Shown piece by piece: positions 1-6,013 of a stretch of DNA of 6,585 nt. Position 1 is the first letter of the stretch; each line of letters starts with the position of its first letter. The position numbers were made by a program, and so were the translations under genes. The DNA is from Deltaproteobacteria bacterium (GTDB taxonomy: Bacteria; Desulfobacterota; DAOWOC01), in contig DAOWOC010000062.1 of NCBI GenBank assembly GCA_030642225.1, positions 1-6,585 on the forward strand, given 5' to 3'. Under the pieces are notes generated by a model that saw nothing but the letters and a program-made list of their open reading frames with translations, was not told the DNA's origin and did not search any database.

Positions 1-21
1 GCCATCTTGACCGATATTATT

Positions 22-158
22 TAAAAACAGTTTTGAGATTTAAGTTTTAAGTTTTTTGTTTAAAATTTGATTTTTAGAATTTATTTGTTATTTGGTGCTT
101 GTTATTTGGAATTTGCGTTTAGCTTTTGGTGTTTGTTATTTATGATTTGCATTTAGCT
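22..158 (+). repeat. AT-rich interspersed repeat, family A copy 1, with 34-nt tandem duplication
   Basis: This gene-free stretch lies just downstream of the FadL-family gene. Its left part (28-85, from CAGTTTTGAGATTTAAG to AGAATTTATT) also occurs, on the opposite strand, at 3763-3872 and 4384-4575. Its right part is a 34-nt direct tandem duplication, 91-124 and 125-158, with 29 of 34 positions identical by eye. Each unit begins TTTGGTG and ends TTTAGCT. The second unit abuts the stop codon of the FadL-family gene at 159-161. No ORF or GC-rich terminator stem is seen here, and bases 1-21 hold nothing recognisable. The low complexity means part of the similarity could be compositional, but shared words such as TTTGGTGCTTGTTATTTG argue for real copies. 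Confidence 0.65.
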
Positions 159-1739
159 TTACCATCTATAATTAATGCCTGCTGAAAAAATCATGACATT
201 AAGTTCTATTTCAACATCAAGGCCTGCATGCGGGTTATACAGCAATCCAGTGATATCGGTACTATTACAAAAATTACTTGTATTATTAGGAATTTCAGTT
301 ATTGACGTTATATAGGAAAATGCCAGATCAATCGTTGTCTGTTCACTCCATTTAATACCAAAACCAGCTCCATAAATAGTCATGGCAGCAAGCGGGATTG
401 TGTTACCAATATAATCTTTTGGAAATGATGATTCACGGTCCTCATAACCAAACCGTATAGCAAGCCAGTCAAACATCTGATATTCAAGCGCGTAGCTCAA
501 ATTCCATCTGGATTGCAAATAATGCGGCAAATTAAGGATTCTTGTACTATCAACAGCGCCGAGTATTTGTGCGAACTGCAAAAGCTGAATATCCTGATCA
601 AAAATAATACGGTTTGTCTGCCACACTTTCCAGTCAACCCAGTGAAAATCACAAAGAAGCTTTAAATTTTCAAAGGGCTGTAGCATAATACCTGCCTGCA
701 CCCTCTGTGGATAGGTAAAATCAAGCGACATTCTCCCCTCCTGTTTGGACACGGGATAAGGCGGGAGGCCAAGAGCCTCTGCAAAGATATTCAGTAAAGG
801 AGGTGTATTAAACCATTCTATAACCTTTTGAAAGTTTGTATCATATTTAAATACAAAATCCCCACTCTGTTCTGCCTTTGATTCACTCTGGTACACAATA
901 CCAAAGGTAAACCAATCCGAAGGCTCCCACATAAGTCCTAAATTATAAGACTGTGTAAAATAATCCTCGGCATAAAAATTAAGATGAGCTATCCTGTCAT
1001 ATGGCTTTATCCCGCCCCCGAAAAGTGGAAAGGGGATGATCGGGATATCCATATCAATATCCGTAAGCTCGCCAAGCGCTCCTGTCAATGCCACAAGATG
1101 ATTCGGTGCGCGCACATCAAGGACAATGGATTCATTGGATGCGCCAAGACCAATAGAAAGTCCAAGAGAAAATTTATCATTAAACTTATACGCAACACTT
1201 GGGGATGCATAGATGATTCTTCCAAGTGCAAGGCTTACTGCTCCAAATCTGCCAGGATCTTTCTCCCCCCGTTTAACACCTCCTATAAACGGCGCATATA
1301 AGGCATAGGCAAATGTCCAGGGAGAATCTTCCTTATGCGTTGATATTCCTATGGGAAAAGGCCCTGCCAGCATTGGTATGTTCCGATATCCCGGGATAGC
1401 GATATTGCCGCTGGACGTGCCTTCCTGACCTGCAAGCGGATCATCATGATAGTAACTCATAAAACCGCCGAAATTCGGATCAGCCTCAAAACGATTTATT
1501 ACCTTTAAATCAGCGTACAGAAACCCTATTGTAAACTGATTGCCTTCAAGCTTGCTCAACCCGGCAGGATTAAAATGCACGGCCATTATATCCGGAGGAT
1601 AAGCTGTTACTGTATTGGCAAGGGCAATTGACTTGGGATGTATTGCAAGCTGCTGGAGCATTGCGCATTGAGACTGCCAGGGAACAAACAGACAACCAAT
1701 GACAATGACAAACACAATAGCACAAAACCGCACCTTCAT
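159..1739 (-). CDS. FadL/OMPP1 (TodX-like) family outer-membrane transport protein
   Basis: This encodes a 526-aa outer-membrane beta-barrel of the long-chain fatty acid/aromatic hydrocarbon transporter family, whose members let hydrophobic ligands cross the outer membrane by lateral diffusion. Seen directly: a signal peptide (residues 1-26, MKVR then a hydrophobic core, likely cleavage after SQCA); the N-terminal family signature ending HFNPAGLSKLEG (N57-P58-A59-G60); many alternating beta-strand segments; a FadL-like strand region around TYPQRVQAGIML and DFHWVDWKVW; and a C-terminus ending AGINYRW with the terminal aromatic residue typical of BAM substrates. It is longer than E. coli FadL (about 446 aa), probably because of larger loops. 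The start is supported by AGGAAGG about 8 nt upstream. It follows the barrel gene by 74 bp with no terminator seen, so co-transcription is likely. The ligand cannot be told from sequence. Confidence 0.9.
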   Translation of the reverse strand: MKVRFCAIVFVIVIGCLFVPWQSQCAMLQQLAIHPKSIALANTVTAYPPDIMAVHFNPAGLSKLEGNQFTIGFLYADLKVINRFEADPNFGGFMSYYHDDPLAGQEGTSSGNIAIPGYRNIPMLAGPFPIGISTHKEDSPWTFAYALYAPFIGGVKRGEKDPGRFGAVSLALGRIIYASPSVAYKFNDKFSLGLSIGLGASNESIVLDVRAPNHLVALTGALGELTDIDMDIPIIPFPLFGGGIKPYDRIAHLNFYAEDYFTQSYNLGLMWEPSDWFTFGIVYQSESKAEQSGDFVFKYDTNFQKVIEWFNTPPLLNIFAEALGLPPYPVSKQEGRMSLDFTYPQRVQAGIMLQPFENLKLLCDFHWVDWKVWQTNRIIFDQDIQLLQFAQILGAVDSTRILNLPHYLQSRWNLSYALEYQMFDWLAIRFGYEDRESSFPKDYIGNTIPLAAMTIYGAGFGIKWSEQTTIDLAFSYITSITEIPNNTSNFCNSTDITGLLYNPHAGLDVEIELNVMIFSAGINYRW

Positions 1740-1813
1740 TTAATAACCTTCCTTAAAAAGACCAAAAATCATTATGATTAAAATTGTAATAAAAACAAGC
1801 CATTAACCCTGAA

Positions 1814-2947
1814 TTAAAAAATATTTCCCAGCGAATCCGCCAGCACATCCGAGAATACAAAAGGGATACTCATGGATATGAAATAATCATTGGTATTGGA
1901 TGTCAGACCAAATCCAAAGTTCAGGGATAATGTAGTCTTGGGGGTTATCCTGAAACCTGTCCCGACACTTAAAGACGCTGTATTCCCCTCTGTTGAAGAA
2001 ATCTTTTCCCCATTAATCCAGTAATTACTCTGAAAACTGTACCCCTGCTGAAACTGAATATTAAAACTAACATCATATGACAATGCATAAGCAAAACCCA
2101 GGTTAAAACCAACACTTGAGCCAGGATCCACCTTTTCAAGCGTTCTTCCGCTATTTAAATGCTGATTCAGACTGTCGACCTCAAATCCATAAATATAAGT
2201 GCACCCGCCAAAGACTGCGACAGGGTCAACCGCCTTGCTGAAACTCATACCACCGGACATTGAATAATAACCCGACCCTGTTGCAAGCTCTTTATCAAGG
2301 TCTATCACAAACGGGCTCCTGCCTGTTTTTGTCTTAAAATTTCCATAAAGTATAATATTCGGAAGTTTTCCCTTGACCCTTATAGGCTGCCATCGCAAAG
2401 ACAGAGTGATATCACCTATATCATTCAGTTCCCTGTCCAGCGTTTTATCATATTTATATATAAAAGGAAATGACAGCCCAAAATTGATATTATCCCTAAC
2501 GCCATAATTCACTGAAATGGTATTAGCAACTGTATGTAGCCTGGAATGTTGCACTTCCTTTGTTGTGTAAAGCAAATCCTGATTATAGTCATTAATGGTC
2601 TTATCATAAATAAATGTAAAAGAATCATTATCAGTAATAGTATCAAGTGAATTATAGGAATATGAAAAACCATAATCAAGTTCAAGCTTATCCTTTTTCA
2701 AAAGGACATAATCACCCTGGGCAGCCTTAAGGGCCTCCTCGGTCTTTTTTATTTCCTCTTCTTCATCAGGGCTCAGGGCCTTTCTTGCCTCCATTTCATC
2801 TTCAAATTTCTTTAAGCGATCTTCAAGAAACTCAATCCTTTTTTCAAGGTCTTCATCATTTGCATAATTCTGAGCACTTGATACTGATACGATAAAAAAT
2901 ACCAGCAAAAGACTAATGCAAAAAAAACAGATTATTTCCTTTTTCAC
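1814..2947 (-). CDS. Predicted outer-membrane beta-barrel (MetA-pathway/transporter-like) with N-terminal coiled coil
   Basis: With the GTG start chosen here the product is 377 aa. Residues 1-26 are a Sec signal peptide (MKKEIICFF, hydrophobic core, likely cleavage after VSSA). Next comes a highly charged helical segment at about residues 30-90 (DLEKRIEFLEDRLKKFEDEM, then EEEEIKKTEEALKAA) with heptad-like spacing, probably a periplasmic coiled coil. The rest alternates polar and hydrophobic residues and includes NDIGDITLSLRWQP, which resembles the GxGD-type strand of the 'MetA-pathway of phenol degradation'/transporter barrel family (PF13557-like). The frame is also open from a TTG at 2974, overlapping the upstream stop. 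I prefer GTG at 2947 because AGGGGAG lies 10 nt upstream and it gives a standard signal peptide. It lies 23 nt after the C39 gene, so the two are probably co-translated. The transported substrate, if any, is unknown. Confidence 0.7.
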   Translation of the reverse strand: MKKEIICFFCISLLLVFFIVSVSSAQNYANDEDLEKRIEFLEDRLKKFEDEMEARKALSPDEEEEIKKTEEALKAAQGDYVLLKKDKLELDYGFSYSYNSLDTITDNDSFTFIYDKTINDYNQDLLYTTKEVQHSRLHTVANTISVNYGVRDNINFGLSFPFIYKYDKTLDRELNDIGDITLSLRWQPIRVKGKLPNIILYGNFKTKTGRSPFVIDLDKELATGSGYYSMSGGMSFSKAVDPVAVFGGCTYIYGFEVDSLNQHLNSGRTLEKVDPGSSVGFNLGFAYALSYDVSFNIQFQQGYSFQSNYWINGEKISSTEGNTASLSVGTGFRITPKTTLSLNFGFGLTSNTNDYFISMSIPFVFSDVLADSLGNIF

Positions 2948-2957
2948 GTTTATTATT

Positions 2958-2964
2958 CTCCCCT
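2958..2964 (-). promoter_or_regulatory. Ribosome binding site deciding the GTG start of the coiled-coil barrel gene
   Basis: AGGGGAG on the minus strand sits 10 nt before GTG at 2947. It lies downstream of the alternative TTG at 2974, so it can only serve the GTG. The resulting N-terminus (MKKEIICFF) is a normal signal-peptide start, whereas the TTG start would add nine residues in front of it. Confidence 0.6.
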
Positions 2965-2970
2965 TTTTTA

Positions 2971-3738
2971 TCAATTACCTTTATAATTTAAGGTTTTACC
3001 CAATGAATCTCTAAACGACTGTTCAAATGGGACAAGGTGTGGAACATTGCTGAAAATAACATGCCTTAGAGTATCCGAATCAACAATTCTCAAATCTTCG
3101 TCAGAAAGCGCAAGTCTGCCAAGCCCCTTGCCGCCCTTGGGAAATACTATAAAAAGTATATTTTTATGCCATATATTTGTAAACCTGTTTATTGTGAATG
3201 ATATATTACCCTGGGACGGATCCGCAATAAAAATATGATCACCATAAACACCCCTTAATACGACAAAATGATAGTTGCCCCTGAGTTTTATCGGAACAAT
3301 ACACGGCTTGTTAAATTCAATAAGATCACTAATCTCTGCCTTATATCCTTCTGCCTCATACCCAAGGGCATGGACATATTTTTTCATGTCAAGAAGCGAG
3401 AATCCCTTGCGCTCGATTATCTTTTCAGTATCACCATATTTTATAAGACCGTTTATGACCTGACGCTCGCCAAGAAACTCTCCCATATCATATCTTAACA
3501 AGGTTGCAAGGGCACCTGAACCGCAACTGTAATCATACATCTGCTTTATGATATTTTCATCCTTGTAAACAGAAAGAGGCGTAAGGGTCTGACGCATAAT
3601 ATATTCATTTCCAATGCCCGATAAGGTTGCGTCAGCACCGGATATTACAATATTAAGCTCATTTTTCGGAGGCTCATATATGGAAAAAAATCCGGCCACA
3701 AGGGGAATCAGCAGGATAAATGTCAGGATAACATGCAT
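2971..3738 (-). CDS. C39-family cysteine peptidase, exported or membrane-anchored
   Basis: This encodes a 255-aa papain-like C39 peptidase, the fold that removes double-glycine leader peptides in bacteriocin/peptide exporters. The active site is visible: Q66 (oxyanion hole) six residues before the nucleophile C72 in QMYDYSCG, H157 in NYHFVVLRG, and D173 in IADPSQGN. It is stand-alone, with no ABC-transporter membrane or ATPase domain. Residues 1-20 are hydrophobic (MHVILTFILLIPLVAGFFSI), so the catalytic domain is expected in the periplasm, tethered to the inner membrane or released. This contrasts with the cytosolic C39 domain of bacteriocin ABC exporters. About 55 residues beyond the core form a C-terminal tail. 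An in-frame TAA two codons upstream and AGAGG about 9 nt before the ATG fix the start. It heads a probable operon with the two barrel genes. Its likely substrate is the exported protein encoded at 4680-5996, which is inference. Confidence 0.88.
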   Translation of the reverse strand: MHVILTFILLIPLVAGFFSIYEPPKNELNIVISGADATLSGIGNEYIMRQTLTPLSVYKDENIIKQMYDYSCGSGALATLLRYDMGEFLGERQVINGLIKYGDTEKIIERKGFSLLDMKKYVHALGYEAEGYKAEISDLIEFNKPCIVPIKLRGNYHFVVLRGVYGDHIFIADPSQGNISFTINRFTNIWHKNILFIVFPKGGKGLGRLALSDEDLRIVDSDTLRHVIFSNVPHLVPFEQSFRDSLGKTLNYKGN

Positions 3739-3762
3739 TTGTTAAAACCTCTTTATATAAAA

Positions 3763-3872
3763 TTACAAATTACAAGCACCAAAGTTTTAAAAATTCCAAA
3801 TAACAAATTACAAATAAATTCCAAATTCAAAAAGAACAAATCTCAAACTTAAATCTTAAATCAGTTTTACCC
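3763..3872 (-). repeat. AT-rich interspersed repeat, family A copy 2
   Basis: This fills most of the 152-bp gap between the hicB stop and the C39 start. Read on the minus strand it runs from a motif close to AAACTGATTTAAGATTTAAG, through GAATTTATTTGTAATTTG, to TTTGGTGCTTGTAATTTG (3766-3783). The last word matches 91-108 of copy 1 with one mismatch, and the order of words is the same in both copies. No ORF is present. The promoter of the C39 operon must lie in or just upstream of this repeat, but I cannot pick a convincing -35/-10 pair. Confidence 0.65.
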
Positions 3873-3890
3873 AAACATTGTCATTTCAGG

Positions 3891-4142
3891 CTATGCAACT
3901 GCCAAATTCTCTTCACTCTCGTTTTGAATAATTATTCTGGGATATGGATTAGGTAAAGGAACAGGCAGTCCTTTTTCTCTTAGCAAGCTGACATGTTCTT
4001 TGATCCCACACCTTGCTTTATAGATGCAATCTTCGATAGAATGCCCTATCCCTGAAAAACCTTCTAAATCTAAAGAATAGAATCCAAAATAATCTAATTC
4101 TTCCGTTGCTTCGATTATTAATGAATATTCTAAATCAATCAT
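3891..4142 (-). CDS. hicB: HicB-family antitoxin
   Basis: This encodes an 83-aa type II toxin-antitoxin antitoxin of the short HicB-like kind. Family-typical features seen: an N-terminal strand (YSLIIEA), the core DLEGFSGIGHSIEDCIYKA (about residues 25-43), a helix (GIKEHVSLLREKG), then the Pro-rich LPVPLPNPYP and a C-terminal strand IIIQN. Such proteins have a degenerate RNase H-like fold that binds and masks HicA. No separate helix-turn-helix or ribbon-helix-helix DNA-binding domain follows, so autorepression by this protein alone is not evident. The start is certain: TAGGAGG lies 5 nt before the ATG. It follows hicA by 9 nt in the usual hicA-hicB order. Because hicA is frameshifted, this may be an orphan antitoxin able to counter related HicA toxins elsewhere, which is inference. 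Confidence 0.9.
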   Translation of the reverse strand: MIDLEYSLIIEATEELDYFGFYSLDLEGFSGIGHSIEDCIYKARCGIKEHVSLLREKGLPVPLPNPYPRIIIQNESEENLAVA

Positions 4143-4147
4143 TTATA

Positions 4148-4153
4148 CCTCCT
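4148..4153 (-). promoter_or_regulatory. Shine-Dalgarno of hicB overlapping the hicA stop codon
   Basis: AGGAGG on the minus strand includes the last two bases of the hicA TAG stop (4152-4154) and lies 5 nt before the hicB ATG. In an intact pair, ribosomes finishing hicA would sit on this site. With hicA closed early at 4295-4297, hicB must be initiated independently, and the strong SD would allow this. Confidence 0.75.
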
Positions 4154-4345
4154 ATTCTTTTCTTTTTATACCTGCTGCTTTCAATATGGCATGGCAGGTA
4201 CCTGTCGGTATCTCCCTGGAACCATGATAATCAACTCTAATCAAATTATCCCGTCCGGGTTTTTCATAGTATCTTATTGAACCTTTTTCTTTTATTATCC
4301 TGAATCCATACTTTCAAGTACTTTGATTAATTCGCTGAATTTCAT
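4152..4345 (-). pseudogene. hicA: hicA toxin gene broken by a one-base frameshift
   Basis: From ATG at 4345 the frame reads MKFSELIKVLESMDSG and stops at 4295-4297. The reading frame shifted by one base continues from about 4310 as YGFRIIKEKGSIRYYEK, then DNLIRVDYHGSREIPTGT, then ILKAAGIKRKE, ending at TAG 4152-4154. Joined, the two parts make a 64-aa HicA-family mRNA interferase (small dsRBD-like fold) of normal length, with exactly one base missing between the GAA codon and TATGGA (about 4310-4316). No in-frame start lies upstream of the second part, and a TGA sits just before it in that frame. Residue 24 of the restored protein, where many HicA toxins have the catalytic His of a GSH motif, is Ile (KGSIRYY). 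A His is present in VDYHGS. The cause could be real decay or a sequencing/assembly indel. The ATG is preceded by a weak GAGGA very close by and by an in-frame TGA, so it is the only possible start. Confidence 0.85.
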
Positions 4346-4366
4346 TCCTCAAATGCCTGCTCAAGT

Positions 4367-4396
4367 ATTATGACGCCCAATTATTTGAAAATCCAA
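4367..4396 (-). promoter_or_regulatory. Possible hicAB promoter
   Basis: On the minus strand TTGGAT (4391-4396) and CATAAT (4367-4372) are separated by 18 nt and lie about 20-50 nt upstream of the hicA ATG. Both hexamers deviate from the sigma-70 consensus and the background is AT-rich, so this is only a candidate. If real, the -35 box lies in the flanking family A repeat. Confidence 0.25.
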
Positions 4397-4575
4397 CAAT
4401 TTTTAATAAATTCCAATAAACAAAATTCGTAACCGTTCACGGTTGTCGGTTCACAATTTTTTCAGAGGATCCCATAATTCTCCTTTACCTTCTGTTTTTT
4501 TCAACCGTGAACCGATAACCTTAAACCGTGAACGGTTAGCAAAATTCAAACAAGAAACTTAAATTCTAAAACTGC
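4384..4575 (-). repeat. AT-rich interspersed repeat, family A copy 3, split by an insertion
   Basis: The halves 4540-4575 and 4384-4428 are one family A copy interrupted by the 111-bp element at 4429-4539. If that element and one copy of the 8-bp direct repeat are removed, the minus-strand sequence 4558-4540 joined to 4420-4405 aligns without gaps to 51-85 of copy 1, with about 29 of 35 positions identical by eye. The right part also contains GCAGTTTTAGAATTTAAG, corresponding to CAGTTTTGAGATTTAAG in copy 1. Together with copy 2 this places the hicAB block between two family A copies in the same orientation. Confidence 0.6.
4429..4539. mobile_element. MITE-like inverted-repeat element (family B) with 8-bp flanking direct repeats
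   Basis: This is a 111-bp segment bounded by perfect 15-bp inverted repeats, TAACCGTTCACGGTT at 4430-4444 and its complement at 4524-4538. Further imperfect pairing continues inward (GTCGGTTCAC against GTGAACCGATAAC). It is flanked directly by CAAAATTC at 4421-4428 and again at 4540-4547, as expected of a target-site duplication. The interior (about 4464-4494) is non-repetitive and contains AGGATCCC; it has no ORF. The element is much too short to encode a transposase, so any movement would need one in trans. An alternative is a simple palindromic spacer repeat that arose without transposition. A related shorter copy lies at 6022-6083. Confidence 0.55.
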
Positions 4576-4578
4576 TTT

Positions 4579-4679
4579 TATCTGAAATTTATGTTTCATT
4601 TTTTTAATATATAATATTTTATTTTAACTATTAAATTTTTTAATACAAAACCACAAAAAAATATAATCAAATAAGCTTT
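4579..4679. other. Extremely AT-rich spacer, no gene
   Basis: With the family A and B repeats this completes the gene-free stretch 4346-4679. It consists of A/T runs (for example TTTTTTTAATATATAATATT) with almost no G or C. It lies just downstream of the exported-protein gene, but no GC-containing stem is present, so no intrinsic terminator is called. No ORF or RNA gene is seen. Confidence 0.6.
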
Positions 4680-5996
4680 TTAATAAATTGTTGTATTTGC
4701 ATGTGTAAGCCATCCCCCCGCCGGATCAACAGGGAGTTCAATCTTGATATACCTGGCATGGCCAGTGGCACTCACGCCAGTGGCATCAATCAAATCAACC
4801 ATAACAGGACCTAAAACATTTACATCAGGATGATTTGCCGCTGCTCCATCATTACTGACTCCTTCATACGTAAAACTTACATTTTCAACCCTGATACTTC
4901 CCTTGACAGGAAGGACTATGGTCATAAGACCTGCTGCTGAAATACTTAGGGTCATAGGATCATTCGGAAACTGGCCGAGACTCAGTGCCCCTTGCATTGC
5001 AGGCCAGGCTGCAGCATTATTAGAAGAGTAATCAACCGGAGTTGCGAAATTGCCAAAAAGATGGACATTTGTCAGCTCCAAATAACTGTCAGGCGTTCCT
5101 GAATAAGGATTATATACATACATAAGCGCATCAATTTTAGCCTGAAGGGCAAGATCAATGAATATACCCTCAACAACGGTACCAAAGTTTAGAATATGAT
5201 CAGGGATCAACTCCGAATGACCTGTAGATGCCATATCATGGGAACCATCAGTGTCAGGGACAGGATCTCCCGGATAATTGCCATCGTCCTCATCAATATT
5301 AATTCCACCCTCATAATCAGCATCGGTATAATCGCCGGAGTTACTATTGTATGTCAATTGGGGATTACTATAATGACCTGCTGCAATATAAAGATGTGAT
5401 TGTGTGGAATCATTAAGATAATTTAACTGAAATCCGCTTATCTCAAGATCAGTTAAGGCGTCAGCAGCGGTTGCAGAGGTATCAACCTGGGAGCCAATAT
5501 ATCTGCCATTAAAATTAAGGGTATTAATTTTAATTGTAACTGGATCAATATTTGCCGGATTATCAGGAAATTCCAGTGCAAGATATGGCCCTATGGCCTC
5601 GGAATATATAGCAGAACCAGGGGTCCAGTCCCAATCATAATCCCAGCCGCCAAAAAGTGTCCAGCTGCTATCCCATGTCCAGTAACCATTATTAGCGGCC
5701 AAACCAGAATCAGGATCCTGGCTCACTATATCAAACAGAAACGGATCGGCCATTGTTCCAAGGGAGGCACTGCCACCAGCCCCGTCATCTATTACAATAC
5801 CGCCGAATTCAATATAGCCTGTGTCGGAAAATCTGAAATCATTAATTGATGCGCCAAGATCAATCACAATATCCAGGCCTGACCTGCCGCTGATACCAGC
5901 AAGCTCTTTTTCTTCAATAATCTTCATTCCGGCCATGGATAAGGAAGAAGCAATTATAAAGACAAAAAGGATAAGTATGATTATTTTATATTTCAT
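4680..5996 (-). CDS. Sec-exported beta-rich protein with ELAGISGRSG motif (DUF6160/Fil-like)
   Basis: This encodes a 438-aa protein from ATG 5996. Residues 1-22 are a Sec signal peptide (MKYKIIILIL..., likely cleavage after LSMA). Just after it, residues 29-41 read EKELAGISGRSGL, then DIVIDLGASINDF. This (D/E)LAxxxGxxG(L/I) arrangement is what I recall from exported proteins annotated as DUF6160 or Acinetobacter FilA-like; the family call is from memory. It also resembles a double-glycine leader (ELxxIxGG). The rest is predicted beta-rich, with a Trp cluster at about 105-126 (YWTWDSSW, GGWDYDWDW), an Asp/Gly-rich acidic stretch at about 220-255 (INIDEDDGNYPGD, DTDGSHD) that could bind Ca2+, and late strands (SIRVENVSFTYEG). 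No enzyme motif or transmembrane helix is seen after the signal peptide, and the C-terminus (TTIY) has no sorting signal I recognise. ATG at 6008 is rejected because it lies inside the SD. The protein is likely periplasmic, surface-attached or secreted, and a candidate substrate of the neighbouring C39 peptidase. Confidence 0.7.
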   Translation of the reverse strand: MKYKIIILILFVFIIASSLSMAGMKIIEEKELAGISGRSGLDIVIDLGASINDFRFSDTGYIEFGGIVIDDGAGGSASLGTMADPFLFDIVSQDPDSGLAANNGYWTWDSSWTLFGGWDYDWDWTPGSAIYSEAIGPYLALEFPDNPANIDPVTIKINTLNFNGRYIGSQVDTSATAADALTDLEISGFQLNYLNDSTQSHLYIAAGHYSNPQLTYNSNSGDYTDADYEGGINIDEDDGNYPGDPVPDTDGSHDMASTGHSELIPDHILNFGTVVEGIFIDLALQAKIDALMYVYNPYSGTPDSYLELTNVHLFGNFATPVDYSSNNAAAWPAMQGALSLGQFPNDPMTLSISAAGLMTIVLPVKGSIRVENVSFTYEGVSNDGAAANHPDVNVLGPVMVDLIDATGVSATGHARYIKIELPVDPAGGWLTHANTTIY

Positions 5997-6004
5997 TTTT
6001 GAAA

Positions 6005-6011
6005 CCATCCT
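6005..6011 (-). promoter_or_regulatory. Ribosome binding site that decides the start of the exported-protein gene
   Basis: AGGATGG on the minus strand lies 8 nt before ATG 5996. The upstream in-frame ATG (6006-6008) is part of this SD and has no SD of its own, so translation should start at 5996. This gives a protein four residues shorter than the longest open frame and a cleaner signal peptide. Confidence 0.65.
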
Positions 6012-6013
6012 TT

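Noticed and set aside
28..158. CRISPR-like array
   Set aside because: Repeat units are adjacent without unique spacers of constant length, are imperfect and are AT-only in character; no cas genes are nearby.
984..1301. Plus-strand open frame of 105 codons inside the FadL-family gene
   Set aside because: It lies wholly within a well-supported minus-strand gene, is rich in Lys/Arg/Cys without domain-like pattern, and has no supporting context.
1692..1739. Possible lipobox (VIGC, residues 13-16) in the FadL-family signal peptide
   Set aside because: It formally fits the lipobox pattern, but a later SPase I site (SQCA) fits better with the FadL fold, whose members are not usually lipoproteins.
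2948..2974. TTG start at 2974 for the barrel gene, overlapping the C39 stop
   Set aside because: No SD precedes it at suitable distance that would not be inside the C39 coding end, and GTG at 2947 has AGGGGAG and yields a standard signal peptide.
3047..3498. Plus-strand open frames opposite the C39 gene
   Set aside because: They are overlapping short frames antisense to a gene whose catalytic residues are intact; nothing recognisable in their translations.
4305..4320. Programmed ribosomal frameshift in hicA
   Set aside because: No heptameric slippery sequence of the X XXY YYZ type and no downstream stem are visible; simple mutation or sequencing indel is more likely.
4430..4538. Intrinsic terminator of the exported-protein gene
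   Set aside because: The inverted repeat would fold, but on the minus strand it is followed by CGAATTTTG rather than a U-run, and it lies about 140 bp past the stop.
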